Source: Phycisphaerae bacterium (lineage in GTDB: Bacteria > Planctomycetota > Phycisphaerae > Phycisphaerales > UBA1924). From it: a DNA stretch of 64,000 bases. The notes below the pieces were generated by a model. The model ran no database searches. It saw only the letters and a program-made list of their open reading frames with translations, and was not told the DNA's origin. The stretch covers positions 141,543 to 205,542 of the forward strand of contig JAEUIW010000003.1 in assembly GCA_016794925.1 (NCBI GenBank), read 5' to 3'. Made by a program: the position numbers and the translations under genes. Below are positions 7,787 to 16,993 of the stretch, one piece after another (the stretch's first letter is position 1; each line of letters begins with the position of its first letter).

Positions 7787-9262
7787 ATGAACCCAGAAGT
7801 GCTCGACAAGGTGCTCTCGTGTCAGAAGCTCCCCAGCCTGCCGGCGGTGGCGGTGAAGGTGATCGAGCTGACGCAGGATCGCAACTCCTCGATCAAGGAG
7901 TTGGCGGCGACGATCCGCAACGATCAGGGTCTGTCGGCGAAGATCCTGAAGACGGTTAATTCGAGTTTCTACGCGTTGCGGAAGCCGTGCTCGACGATCG
8001 ATCAGGCGATCGTGATGCTGGGCCTGTCGGCGGTGAAGACGCTGGCGCTGGGTTTCTCCCTGGTCTCGACGATCGCGGGCGAGAAGGAAGGGAACTTCGA
8101 CTACGACGGGTACTGGCGGCGTTCGTTGTTCACGGGCGTGGCGGCCAAGTGCATCGCGAGCGAGTCGGGCTCGGGCAGCGCGGAGGAGTGCTTCCTGGGC
8201 GGGCTGCTGCAGGACGTGGGGATGATCGCGTTGCATCAGGCCATGCCGGCGGAGTACGCGCCGGTGCTGGCGCAGGCGGGGGAGGATCACCGCCAGCTGG
8301 CGAAGCATGAGTTCGCCGAGTTCGAGGTGTCGCACGCCGACATCGGCGCATTGCTGGCGCACCGGTGGAAGCTGCCGGACGAGCTGGTGATGCCGATCAA
8401 GTACCACGAACGGCCGAGCGCGGCGCCGCCCTCGTGCGTGAAGATCGTGCAGGCCGTGGCGCTGGGCAACATCGCCGCCGAGGTGATGAGCAGCCCCGAG
8501 CCCGCGGGCCCGCTCAAGCGGTTCTACGAGAAGGCCGAGCAGTGGTTCAACCTGACCACCGACAAGTCGGACGACATCCTGCGGGCGATCGGCGCGGGGA
8601 CAAAGCAGATCGCGAATCTCCTGAGCGTGAAGACCGGTCACATCAACGACGCCGACGAGATCCTCGGACGCGCCAACACGCAGCTGCTGTCGATGTCGGT
8701 GCCGATCAGCGAGCAGGAGCAGTCGGCGGCGGGTTCGCCCGACGCGACCGATCCGCTGACCGCGTTGCCGGGCCGGATCGGGTTCAACCGCAATCTGGTG
8801 TCCGCGTTCGAGCGGGCCCGGGCCGGCGGCCCGCCGATCACGCTGGTGCTGATCGACATCGATGCGCTGGGCGCGTTCAACCTCCAGCACGGGCAGGAGG
8901 CCGGCGACGCGGCACTGAAGCGTGCGTCATCGGTGCTGGCAGAGACGGCGCGGGGTCACGGCGGGCTGTGCGCCCGGTACGACGCCGGGCGGTTGGCGAT
9001 GCTGCTGGTGGGGCTGGATCGCCTGGCCGGGGCGCGTGCCGCGGAAGAGACGCGCAAGCGGGTGCTGGCCCAGGATGTTCCGTCCAGGAGTGGTGAGCCG
9101 CTCCGATTCACCGCGAGCGCCGGGGTGGTGACGGTGGACGTCGGATCGATCGGGAAGTTCGCCGACGCGGACGCGATGGTGACGACCGCCGAGCGGGCGC
9201 TCGACGCCGCAAAGGCGGCGGGCCGGAACACGATCAAGGTGTACGCACCCAAGGCCGCGTGA
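7787..9262 (+). CDS. HDOD-domain regulator with degenerate GGDEF domain
   Basis: 491 residues. Residues of about 8-210 form an HDOD domain (KLPSLPAVAVKVIELTQ, NDQGLSAKILKTVNSSFY, AIVMLGLSAVKTLALG), a non-catalytic HD relative used in signalling. Residues of about 325-485 are GGDEF-like (TALPGRIGFNRN, LVLIDIDALGAFN), but the active-site loop reads RYDAGRL at 397-403 instead of GGDEF, so diguanylate cyclase activity is not expected. ATG 7787 is preferred over an earlier in-frame start at 7739 because homology begins there. Probably a c-di-GMP-related or stress regulator; the target is unknown. Confidence 0.82.
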   Translation: MNPEVLDKVLSCQKLPSLPAVAVKVIELTQDRNSSIKELAATIRNDQGLSAKILKTVNSSFYALRKPCSTIDQAIVMLGLSAVKTLALGFSLVSTIAGEKEGNFDYDGYWRRSLFTGVAAKCIASESGSGSAEECFLGGLLQDVGMIALHQAMPAEYAPVLAQAGEDHRQLAKHEFAEFEVSHADIGALLAHRWKLPDELVMPIKYHERPSAAPPSCVKIVQAVALGNIAAEVMSSPEPAGPLKRFYEKAEQWFNLTTDKSDDILRAIGAGTKQIANLLSVKTGHINDADEILGRANTQLLSMSVPISEQEQSAAGSPDATDPLTALPGRIGFNRNLVSAFERARAGGPPITLVLIDIDALGAFNLQHGQEAGDAALKRASSVLAETARGHGGLCARYDAGRLAMLLVGLDRLAGARAAEETRKRVLAQDVPSRSGEPLRFTASAGVVTVDVGSIGKFADADAMVTTAERALDAAKAAGRNTIKVYAPKAA

Positions 9263-9267
9263 TCGGG

Positions 9268-10497
9268 CTACGCGGCGTCCGGCCGCAGCACGCCGCGCGT
9301 GCATGGTCGCATGGGGAACTCCGCCAGCAGCCCGCGCAGGTCGGCCACGGACACGGCGCGGAGCCGTTCCAATTCCTGCTCGAGCGTCGCGTGCCGGCCG
9401 AGATAGGTCCACTGACGCCCCAGCCGCTGCATGCGCCCGTCGGGGCGCTCGCCCGCGAGCGTTACGCCCGTGGCCACCCGCGCGCGGATCCGATCCAGGT
9501 CGGCCTCCTCCAGCGAATCGCGGAGCGCGGCGACCTGTTCGCTGGCGATCGCGAGCACCTCGTCCAGTCGCTCGGGCTCGCACGAGAGATAGACCATGTA
9601 GTCGCCGGTCCCGTCGCGCGGGTCGTATCCCGCTTCGGCGGTGTCCGCCAGCCCGGTCTCGACCAGGCTCCAGTGGAGGCGGGAGTTGTCCGGGCCGCCG
9701 AGGATGGCCGCGAGCAGGGACGCGGCGTACCGCCGCTCGTCGTCCATGGCGGGCGCCTCGGCGAGCAGCACGGCGTACCCGCGGTTCACCTTGGGGTCGC
9801 GCATCTCGAAGGAGCGGGGCGCCAGCGCGGGTCGGCGCGCACGGGGCGCGGGCCCCCGGCCGGGGCCCCAGGAGCCGCAGCGGTCGTCGAGCTGTCGCGC
9901 CGCGCGGTCGAAGTCGATCGATCCCGAGAGGGCCACGACGGTCGAGCGGCTGCCGTACCGATCATCGAAGTACGCCCGCATCTGCTCCGCGCGCAAAGCG
10001 GAGATGGACTCGTTGGTGCCGAGCACGCGGTACCCGAGCGGGTGCGCGGGGTAATGCTCCTCCATCGCCCGTTCATAGAGGACCCAGAACGGGTTGTCCT
10101 TGTACATCGCGATCTCTTCGAGAATGACGCCCTTCTCCGAATCGAAGTCCGATTGGCGGAGGGCCGGTCGCATCATCCCCGCGAGCAGATCGATCGCCTC
10201 GGGCACGAATTCCGGCAGCACCGCCGTGTGGAAGCACGTCAGCTCGGAACTCGTGTAGGCGTTGGTGCGTGAACCGATGCGGTCGAAGGCGCGGTTGAGC
10301 TCCTCGGCGGTGGTGCTCGCTCCGCCCTTGAACATCATGTGCTCGAGGAAATGCGAGACCCCCATCAGGGGCAGGGGCTCGTCCCGGGTCCCGGCGCGAA
10401 CGAAAAAGCCGACCGCGGCCGTCAACGCGCTCGGCTCGATCTCGCCGACCACCGTCAGGCCGTTGGCCAGTCGCGCCTCCCGGAACGTGTACGCCAT
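9268..10497 (-). CDS. M16-family zinc metalloprotease (processing-peptidase-like)
   Basis: 409 residues, the usual single-chain size of bacterial M16B peptidases. The inverted zinc motif HFLEH is at 49-53 and the third ligand Glu falls at 128 (ILEEI), exactly where the family has it, so the enzyme should be active. The second half is the inactive M16 C-terminal domain. Its stop is 5 bases from the stop of the convergent HDOD gene. A -10 element TAGACT ends 5 bases before its ATG. Some relatives are secreted, but no signal peptide is seen here, so it is probably cytoplasmic. Confidence 0.9.
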   Translation of the reverse strand: MAYTFREARLANGLTVVGEIEPSALTAAVGFFVRAGTRDEPLPLMGVSHFLEHMMFKGGASTTAEELNRAFDRIGSRTNAYTSSELTCFHTAVLPEFVPEAIDLLAGMMRPALRQSDFDSEKGVILEEIAMYKDNPFWVLYERAMEEHYPAHPLGYRVLGTNESISALRAEQMRAYFDDRYGSRSTVVALSGSIDFDRAARQLDDRCGSWGPGRGPAPRARRPALAPRSFEMRDPKVNRGYAVLLAEAPAMDDERRYAASLLAAILGGPDNSRLHWSLVETGLADTAEAGYDPRDGTGDYMVYLSCEPERLDEVLAIASEQVAALRDSLEEADLDRIRARVATGVTLAGERPDGRMQRLGRQWTYLGRHATLEQELERLRAVSVADLRGLLAEFPMRPCTRGVLRPDAA

Positions 10498-10502
10498 GCC
10501 CG

Positions 10503-10508
10503 AGTCTA
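10503..10508 (-). promoter_or_regulatory. -10 element TAGACT, leaderless start of M16 peptidase gene
   Basis: Minus-strand TAGACT ends 5 bases before ATG 10497; no -35 or Shine-Dalgarno sequence. Confidence 0.5.
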
Positions 10509-10614
10509 CGCACCCGCGTCGCCCCCGCGTCGCACCGCCGGGGCGGGGCGGGTTGGAATACGCGGCGCGCGCCGTGCGTTTGCCGGGGCGTGATCGCGGC
10601 GATGTCGTCGCGGC

Positions 10615-11751
10615 TCACACTCGGGGCGGCCGCGCCATCCCCTCCGGCGCGACCGCCCTTTTCAATTCCGCGACGGCTCTTCCCGGGTCCGCCGCGGCGC
10701 ACACGTACGAGCTGGCCGCCACGCCTCGACAGCCCATCGCGGCGAGTTCCCGGGCGCGGTCGGGGTCGATCCCGCCGATGGCAAGGTGCGGCACCCGCGA
10801 TGTTCTGGAATCCGCGAGGTACGCCCTCAGATAGGCGGGTCCCGCTCGTTCCGTTTGCGGTTTGGTTGCGGTTTCGAACATGGGGCCGACGCCGCAATAG
10901 TCCACGCCGCCGGCGGGGTCGCCCGCGGCGGCGAGAGCCTCTTCGAGCGTGTGCGTCGAGACGCCGATGAGCAACGATTGACCTGAGCTCTGCGCGAGCC
11001 GGCGCGCGTCCGCGACGTGGATGTCCGATTGCCCGAGGTGCACGCCGGCGGCGCCCGCGAGCAGTGCGATATCGGGGCGGTCGTTGATGACCACGGCGGC
11101 GCTGCCGGCGGAGCGGGCCGCATCGACCAGCCACCGCGCCCGGGCGAGCAACTCCCCGCCGTCCATTGACTTCTCACGGAGCTGCACGCAGTCCGCGCCG
11201 CCCGCGAGCGCGGCGGTCGCGACCTCGCGCCAGGGTCTGCGGCACAACCGCTCGGACAGCAGCACGCACACGGACCATTGCGGGGCCGCGTCGCGGCGGC
11301 CGGTCAGACGCCCGATGAGCGCCGGCTCGCACGCGTACGCGCGATAGCGGAGCCGCTCGAACGCCCGCGCCGAGGAGGGTCCGCGCTCGTCGCCGGATGG
11401 GTCGGCAAGAGCCTTGCAGCATTCCTCAATGGACCGAAGGGCCTCCGTGAGCCGTTTTCCGGCGGCGACGACCACGCCGCGCAGCCCGTCGCGGGTGTAC
11501 TCCCCTTCCGCGGTGAGTCGGGTGCCCACGTCGCCGGGCGTGTCGCGGGATGCGAGCCGGGCCGCCTCATCTGCATGGGGAAACGCATTCCCGATGGCCT
11601 CCAGCTCGCGGGCCAGATCGTGCCGCATGGACTTGAGTTCGGCGCTCAACGCGGGATCGTCCAGCCCGAAGCGAGCGGCGTCCTCCATGACGCGGAGAGC
11701 CTCGCGGGCGCGGTTGGCGTTGGCGTCCAGAATGCGTGCGAGCGCGGGCAC
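10615..11751 (-). CDS. thiE: Thiamine-phosphate synthase with N-terminal ThiD2 domain
   Basis: 378 residues from GTG 11751. The N-terminal 130 or so residues (ARILDANANRAREALRVMED, later RSIEECCKAL) match the ThiD2 domain found in front of ThiE in cyanobacteria and some other phyla, thought to act in HMP phosphorylation. The C-terminal 210 residues are ThiE, which joins HMP-PP and thiazole phosphate: LREKSMDGGELL, VINDRPDIALL, GVHLGQSD, VDYCGVGPMFET and AIGGI. The start is uncertain: GTG 11751 is the only start codon between the zwf promoter and the ThiD2 homology, and it lacks a clear Shine-Dalgarno sequence. Confidence 0.88.
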   Translation of the reverse strand: MPALARILDANANRAREALRVMEDAARFGLDDPALSAELKSMRHDLARELEAIGNAFPHADEAARLASRDTPGDVGTRLTAEGEYTRDGLRGVVVAAGKRLTEALRSIEECCKALADPSGDERGPSSARAFERLRYRAYACEPALIGRLTGRRDAAPQWSVCVLLSERLCRRPWREVATAALAGGADCVQLREKSMDGGELLARARWLVDAARSAGSAAVVINDRPDIALLAGAAGVHLGQSDIHVADARRLAQSSGQSLLIGVSTHTLEEALAAAGDPAGGVDYCGVGPMFETATKPQTERAGPAYLRAYLADSRTSRVPHLAIGGIDPDRARELAAMGCRGVAASSYVCAAADPGRAVAELKRAVAPEGMARPPRV

Positions 11752-11863
11752 GGGCGCATCGTAATGCGCCGGATGCTCCGGTCGCGTCGGGAATATTCGG
11801 TCGGCGGCCGGGCGTTGCTCTCCGGTCGCACGCGGTGCGGCGGGCGCGCGCGACGGTTTCGAG

Positions 11864-11869
11864 TAGGAT
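11864..11869 (+). promoter_or_regulatory. -10 element TAGGAT, leaderless start of zwf
   Basis: TAGGAT ends 6 bases before ATG 11876. No Shine-Dalgarno sequence fits in between. Confidence 0.5.
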
Positions 11870-11875
11870 GTCCCG

Positions 11876-13447
11876 ATGCAGATCCACACCCACCTTCCCG
11901 AGCCGTGCGTTCTCGTCATCTTCGGCGCGTCGGGCGATCTGACCAAGCGCAAGCTCATCCCCGCTCTGTACGACCTCGACCGCCAGGGGAGGCTCCCCGA
12001 AGGGCTGTGCGTGCTGGGCAACGGCCGCACGGAGATGAACGATGACACGTTCCGTGTCAAGATGCTGGAGGAGGGGGTGCGTACGTTCGCCGCCGCGTGG
12101 GACGAGGCGGTCTGGGTCCGATTCGCGAGGCGGCTGCATTACCAGGCGTGCGACCCGACCCAGCCCGAGGGCTTCTCGAAGCTGACGGCCCGCATCGGCG
12201 AGGTTGGCGGCGGGCACGGTCTGATCCGCTGCACGGGCGCGCCCAACGTTCTGTTCTACCTCTCCGTGAGCCCGCAGTACTTCGAGCCGATCATCGAGTG
12301 CATCGGGCAGTCCGGGCTGGTGGCCGAGAATCGCCGGTGGTGCTCGATCAACCCCGAGGGCTCGAGCTGGCAGCGCATCGTGGTGGAAAAGCCGTTCGGC
12401 GTCGACCTGGCCAGCGCCGAGTCGCTGAACCGCGCCCTGGGTCGCGTGTTCGAGGAGGAGGCGATCTTCCGGATCGACCACTACCTGGGCAAGGAGCTGG
12501 TCCAGAACATCTTGGCGATGCGGTTCGCCAACACGATCTTCGAGCCGCTGTGGAACCGCACCTACGTCGACCACGTGCAGGTGACCGCGACCGAGACCGT
12601 CGGGGTGGGCAAGCGTGCCGGTGGGTTCTACGACGGCGCGGGCGCGCTGCGGGACATGGTCCAGTCGCACCTGTTCCAGGTTCTGGCGCTGGTGGCGATG
12701 GAGCCGCCGAGCCTGTACGACGCCGGCGCCATCATGCGGGAGAAGATCAAGCTGTTCAAGTGCGCCACGCCCATCCCGTCCGCGCGCGTCGGGGAGTGGG
12801 CGGTCTTCGGCCGATACGGGCCCAGCGGCAACCCGAAGGACGAGGACGAGGGCCGGGGCTACACGCAGCTCGAGGGCGTCGAGACCGCCCGGGCCACGGA
12901 GACCTACGCGGCCATGCGGGTCCAGTTCGAGAATTGGCGCTGGGCTGGGGTCCCCTTCTACGTCCGATCCGGCAAGAAGCTCGCGTCCAAGCTGACCGAG
13001 GTGGTCGTGCAGTTCCGCTCGCCGCCCACCAACATGTTCCGGCACCTCGGCGCCGACGCGGCGGCCCGTCCCGCCAACCGCCTCATCATCAACATCGCGC
13101 CGCGCGAGGGCGTCTCGCTCCGCATCGAGGGCAAGGTGCCGGGCGCCGGCCTGAAGCTCGACTCGGCCAAGCTCGACCTCGACTATCTCGAACGCTTCGG
13201 GGGCGAGGTGATCGAGGCGTACGGTCCGCTGCTGCTCGACGCGATGCGCGGCGACCGCATCCTCTACAAGCACCGCGACGAGGTCGAGGCGGGCTGGAGC
13301 ATCTGCGAGCCCATTCTCACTTCGGCGGCACTGCGGTCGGGCATCCACACCTACGCGCCCGCCTCCTGGGGACCCGCCGCGGCGGACGAGATGCTCGCGC
13401 GCGACGGTCGCGCGTGGCATAACCCAAGGCGCGACGAGGTTCGATGA
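11876..13447 (+). CDS. zwf: Glucose-6-phosphate 1-dehydrogenase
   Basis: 523 residues, normal length. First step of the oxidative pentose phosphate pathway: glucose 6-phosphate to 6-phosphogluconolactone with NADP. The dinucleotide fold is marked by FGASGDLTKRKL at 16-27, the substrate and catalytic block is RIDHYLGKE at 199-207, and the C-terminal beta domain includes FYVRSGKKL. No genes for 6-phosphogluconolactonase or gluconate dehydrogenase are adjacent. Its stop is separated by one base from the stop of the convergent fumarylacetoacetase gene. Confidence 0.95.
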   Translation: MQIHTHLPEPCVLVIFGASGDLTKRKLIPALYDLDRQGRLPEGLCVLGNGRTEMNDDTFRVKMLEEGVRTFAAAWDEAVWVRFARRLHYQACDPTQPEGFSKLTARIGEVGGGHGLIRCTGAPNVLFYLSVSPQYFEPIIECIGQSGLVAENRRWCSINPEGSSWQRIVVEKPFGVDLASAESLNRALGRVFEEEAIFRIDHYLGKELVQNILAMRFANTIFEPLWNRTYVDHVQVTATETVGVGKRAGGFYDGAGALRDMVQSHLFQVLALVAMEPPSLYDAGAIMREKIKLFKCATPIPSARVGEWAVFGRYGPSGNPKDEDEGRGYTQLEGVETARATETYAAMRVQFENWRWAGVPFYVRSGKKLASKLTEVVVQFRSPPTNMFRHLGADAAARPANRLIINIAPREGVSLRIEGKVPGAGLKLDSAKLDLDYLERFGGEVIEAYGPLLLDAMRGDRILYKHRDEVEAGWSICEPILTSAALRSGIHTYAPASWGPAAADEMLARDGRAWHNPRRDEVR

Positions 13448-13448
13448 T

Positions 13449-14828
13449 TCAGCCCGCGTTGGGAGCGACCGCGGCGACGGCGGCCTCCACGGTGCCGCGG
13501 CACTCGCCCAGGCCGATGCGGCGGAACCCGTCGCGTTCGCACCAGCCCCGCATGATCACCTCGTCGCCGTCCTGAAGGAACGAGCGTGTTTCCCCCGTGG
13601 GCAGTTCGACGGGCCGGCGCGGCAGCGGCTTCTTGTCGGGCCCGTTTCCGCTCCACGTCAGCTCCAGCAGACATCCGCGTGAGTCGTCCGTCGGACCGGA
13701 CACGGTTCCCGACGCGAGCAGGTCGCCGGGCTGGAGATTGCAGCCGTTGCTGGTGTGATGCGTGAGCATCTGCGTGAAGGTCCAGTACATGTCTCGGAAC
13801 GAGCCGCGGGACAATCGCACCGGGGCGGCGCCGCGTTCGCGCATGGCCACGGAGGACAAGGATGCTTCCACGGTGATGTCGAGGCCCCAGGGCTCCGCGT
13901 CCCGCAGATAGGGCAGCGGGGCGGGATCGGCGGCCTGTCGCGACGGGCCGGGCACGCGGAAGGGCTCCATCGCCTCCCGCGTCACGATGAACGGCGACAT
14001 GGACGTGGCGAAGTTCTTCGCGAGGAACGGTCCCAGCGGCTGGTACTCCCATTTCTGCATGTCACGGGCGGACCAGTCGTTGACGATGCAGAATCCCAGG
14101 ATGTGCGCACCCGCGAGCCCGATGGGCACCGGCTCTCCCAGACGGTTGCCGGGGCCGACGATCATGCCAACCTCGAGTTCGTAATCGAGCATCGTGCTCG
14201 GCCCGAACCGCGGGCCCGCGCCGGGCTCACCCTCTGGAGGCGACTGCTGCCCGTGGGGCCGACGTATTCCTTGACCGGAGAGCATGATCGACGAGGCCCG
14301 CCCGTGGTACCCGATCGGCACGTGGGCGTAGTTGGGAAGGAGCGGATGGTCGGGACGGAACATGGACCCCACGTTCGCCGCGTGGTGCTTCGAGGCGTAG
14401 AAGTCCGTGTAGTTGAGCACCGCGACCGGGGCCGTCAGCCTTGCTCCGGCCAGGGGGAGCACGACCTTCTGACGCAGACGCCGGACCTGCTGGCCCGCGA
14501 GGCCGTCGGCCCGCAGGAAGTCCTGGAGTTTCGACCGCAGCGGGCTCCAGAGCGCCGGCCGGGCCGCGAACGCGTTCCAGTACGGCGTGTGCAGCACGCT
14601 CGGCAGTTCTTCAGCCTCGGGGTCCCCGAAGAAGCCGGCCATCGCGAGGGTGGAGATGTCGACGATCCGATCGCCGATCACCGTCGCCAGGTGGCCGTGC
14701 GCGTGGCCGTCGTGCTCGACCAAGAATGCCGCAAGCGGCAGGTTCTGGATCGGGAAATCGCTCGCGGGATCGTTCGCGGATTCGACCCACGATCGGAGCG
14801 TGGGATCGTGCGTGGCGTTGCTCGGCAT
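13449..14828 (-). CDS. fahA: Fumarylacetoacetase
   Basis: 459 residues. Hydrolyses 4-fumarylacetoacetate to fumarate and acetoacetate, the last step of tyrosine/homogentisate breakdown. The N-terminal SH3-like domain is followed by the metal-binding FAH fold: DFYASKHHAANVGSMFRP, VPIGYHGRASS, DYELEVGMIVG, NDWSARDMQKWEY and SGTVSGP are all present. The rest of the pathway is not in the window. It lies 31 bases downstream of the same-strand unknown gene at 14860, but also has its own -10 element (TATCCT), so both read-through and separate transcription are possible. Confidence 0.94.
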   Translation of the reverse strand: MPSNATHDPTLRSWVESANDPASDFPIQNLPLAAFLVEHDGHAHGHLATVIGDRIVDISTLAMAGFFGDPEAEELPSVLHTPYWNAFAARPALWSPLRSKLQDFLRADGLAGQQVRRLRQKVVLPLAGARLTAPVAVLNYTDFYASKHHAANVGSMFRPDHPLLPNYAHVPIGYHGRASSIMLSGQGIRRPHGQQSPPEGEPGAGPRFGPSTMLDYELEVGMIVGPGNRLGEPVPIGLAGAHILGFCIVNDWSARDMQKWEYQPLGPFLAKNFATSMSPFIVTREAMEPFRVPGPSRQAADPAPLPYLRDAEPWGLDITVEASLSSVAMRERGAAPVRLSRGSFRDMYWTFTQMLTHHTSNGCNLQPGDLLASGTVSGPTDDSRGCLLELTWSGNGPDKKPLPRRPVELPTGETRSFLQDGDEVIMRGWCERDGFRRIGLGECRGTVEAAVAAVAPNAG

Positions 14829-14835
14829 GACGCAG

Positions 14836-14841
14836 AGGATA
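14836..14841 (-). promoter_or_regulatory. -10 element TATCCT, leaderless start of fahA
   Basis: Minus-strand TATCCT ends 7 bases before ATG 14828; it lies in the short gap after the upstream same-strand gene. Confidence 0.45.
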
Positions 14842-14859
14842 GACCACGCACGCGGGCAC

Positions 14860-15759
14860 TCAGAGCACGCCCAGCGAGCGAAGATCGGCCAGCGGCTCGT
14901 CGAACGAGCACGATCCGTACGAGAGCGCGAACCGGTGGCGGCTCCGCGCCAGCCGGTCAGTGGGGATGGACAGGCGCCGCCAGCTCGCCGCCGAGTCGTC
15001 GAACGAGAAGACCCGCGGGTCCGTCTCGGCGAGGATCGCCGTCAGGTCCGTGACGTCCGCTCGATCGTCGTGCACCAACGCCGCGCCCACGAACACATTC
15101 AGGAAGCCGTGCATGACCGCCCTCGGGCAGCCGGGCTCGTACGTGAGGTCGTGCTCGGCGCGGATGGGGTGGTGGAGCCCCGCGGTTGCCTTGAACGGGA
15201 CGTCGGCCGCCGCCAGGGCCATGATGGCCGCAGCCAGGCGTTCCGGCGCCGGAAACGCGTCCGCCGTCACCCCTCCCGTTCGCAGCTTCGCCGCCGCGTC
15301 GCTCCCCGCGAGTGCCGCGGCGTAGCCGCGCGGGTCGTCCGTTTCTCCCGCGTACGGGATCTCAAAGACGGGATAGATGTTCTCGGGCACCATCTCCAGG
15401 GCGCGATCGATGCTCTCCAGCCCGGCGGCCTTGATCTCGAGCATGTCCACGACCGCCCGGCGCCCGTGGTCCTGGTTGAACCGCGCCACCGTGTCCAGGT
15501 CGAGACGCGGCTGCCCGTCCGCCAGAGCGGAGACCCGCCACGGCTCGCCGGGGCGGTCCGCAACGTGACCGAGCGCGGCCGCGAATTCGGCCAACCGAGA
15601 CACGGGGCAGATGAACGCGCCGAGCTTGGGCGCATCGGGCCCGGTCAGGTACGCGGCGTGCCGGCCGACCGCCGTTGTCATGTCGAGCTTGGCGGGCGGG
15701 AACAGGCCCGCGTAGTCGATCAACGATTCGAGCAGGGCGTCCAACGCGAGCGTGGCCAT
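14860..15759 (-). CDS. Conserved protein of unknown function upstream of fumarylacetoacetase
   Basis: 299 residues. I do not recognise a named family. Features seen: LIDYAGLFPPAKLDMTTA at the start, regularly spaced hydrophobic strands each followed by charged loops (AFICPVSRLAEF, VDMLEIKAAG, YPVFEIPYA) and FKATAGLHHPIR late in the chain, which together suggest a TIM-barrel-like enzyme. No signal peptide or membrane segment. Start ATG 15759 is fixed by TACGTT ending 5 bases upstream. The tight arrangement with fahA hints at a role in aromatic or organic-acid breakdown, which is inference. Confidence 0.75.
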   Translation of the reverse strand: MATLALDALLESLIDYAGLFPPAKLDMTTAVGRHAAYLTGPDAPKLGAFICPVSRLAEFAAALGHVADRPGEPWRVSALADGQPRLDLDTVARFNQDHGRRAVVDMLEIKAAGLESIDRALEMVPENIYPVFEIPYAGETDDPRGYAAALAGSDAAAKLRTGGVTADAFPAPERLAAAIMALAAADVPFKATAGLHHPIRAEHDLTYEPGCPRAVMHGFLNVFVGAALVHDDRADVTDLTAILAETDPRVFSFDDSAASWRRLSIPTDRLARSRHRFALSYGSCSFDEPLADLRSLGVL

Positions 15760-15764
15760 GCGGG

Positions 15765-15770
15765 AACGTA
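15765..15770 (-). promoter_or_regulatory. -10 element TACGTT, leaderless start of unknown gene
   Basis: Minus-strand TACGTT ends 5 bases before ATG 15759, inside the 61-base divergent region shared with dus. Confidence 0.45.
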
Positions 15771-15809
15771 GCCCGTTGGACGCGCACCGGGTTTCCCCCG
15801 GCGGTGACT

Positions 15810-15815
15810 TACAAT
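15810..15815 (+). promoter_or_regulatory. -10 element TACAAT, leaderless start of dus
   Basis: TACAAT, one mismatch from the consensus TATAAT, ends 5 bases before ATG 15821. Confidence 0.55.
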
Positions 15816-15820
15816 CCCGC

Positions 15821-16864
15821 ATGCTCGCGCTCGGGCCCGTGCGGCTGGCCACCAATCTGCTCTTGGCGCCGATCGCCGGCTATTGCGACCTGGCCTTCCG
15901 CACCATCTGCCGTGAGCAGGGGGGCGTCGGCCTGGCGTGCACCGATCTCTTGTCTCCCCAGGGCCTGCTGCGCGGCAGCGCAACCAGCCTTGACCTTGCC
16001 AAGACCAACGACTTCGACAAGCCGATCGGGATGCAGCTGTACGGCGCCGACCCCGCGATCATGGCCGACGGCGCGCGCTGGGCCCGCGATCATGGCGCCA
16101 CCGTCGTCGATATCAACATGGGGTGCCCGGTCGATAAGGTGACCAAGAAGGACGGCGGCAGCAAGCTCCTCTGCGATCCGGATCGGGCGGTACGGCTCGC
16201 CGCCGCTGTTGTGGAGGCGCTCGCACCCAGCGGCATCCCCGTCACCACGAAGATGCGATTGGGATGGTCCGAGGGGCAGCCCGTCGCCGAGACACTCGCC
16301 CCGCGCCTTGCGGAGGTCGGCGTCGTCGCGGTGACCATCCACGGCCGCACCACCGAGCAGCGCTTCAGCGGCGTGGTCAGCCACGAGGGAATCCGGCGCG
16401 TCGTCCAGGCGGTCGCCGGTCGTATCCCGGTCATCGGCAACGGGGACATCCGGGAGCCGGACGACGTGCCCGCGATGCTGCGGGCCACCGGTTGCCAGGG
16501 CGTGATGATCGGGCGCGGCGCGCTCAGCGCGCCGTGGCTCTTCAGTCGGGCCTGGTCGTTGCTCACCACGGGCGTCGCCCCGCCCCCACCCGGCGAGACC
16601 GAGCAAATCGAGATCATGCGGCGCTACCTGCGAATGATGGTGCACAATCAGTCCGAGCGCTACGCACTGCACCAGATCCGTTCGCGCATCAGCTGGATGG
16701 CGAAGCGGTTCCCGCCGTGCAAGCCGTTCAAGGAAGCCGTCCGGCTCGCCCCGGACGTGGCCAGCGTCGAATCCGCATTCGATCAGTTTCTGGCGGGCGG
16801 TCTTCGAGGCGGCACAGAGCCCGGCGTTCCGAACGCGGTCATTGCTCAATCTCTATTGTCATAG
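15821..16864 (+). CDS. dus: tRNA-dihydrouridine synthase
   Basis: 347 residues. FMN enzyme that reduces specific uridines in the tRNA D-loop with NADPH. The TIM-barrel start LLLAPIAGYCDLAFR, the catalytic Cys in NMGCPVDKV (C102), MQLYG, TIHGRTTEQRF, PVIGNGDI and IGRGAL are all present. A C-terminal helical tRNA-binding domain follows. Closest in pattern to DusB, but I would not commit to the subfamily. ATG 15821 is preferred over an earlier in-frame ATG because it follows the -10 directly and begins the barrel. Monocistronic; the next gene has its own AT-rich promoter. Confidence 0.93.
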   Translation: MLALGPVRLATNLLLAPIAGYCDLAFRTICREQGGVGLACTDLLSPQGLLRGSATSLDLAKTNDFDKPIGMQLYGADPAIMADGARWARDHGATVVDINMGCPVDKVTKKDGGSKLLCDPDRAVRLAAAVVEALAPSGIPVTTKMRLGWSEGQPVAETLAPRLAEVGVVAVTIHGRTTEQRFSGVVSHEGIRRVVQAVAGRIPVIGNGDIREPDDVPAMLRATGCQGVMIGRGALSAPWLFSRAWSLLTTGVAPPPPGETEQIEIMRRYLRMMVHNQSERYALHQIRSRISWMAKRFPPCKPFKEAVRLAPDVASVESAFDQFLAGGLRGGTEPGVPNAVIAQSLLS

Positions 16865-16993
16865 TCCTATAACACTATTCGGTGAACAGTTCATGATTGA
16901 GTTGGCGTTTGTCCGGAGTCAGGCAACACAAAATGTCCAACAAATCCCCAAAACAGGTTATGTTGCAAGATCGGCCGAGTCGAGAACATGAGT

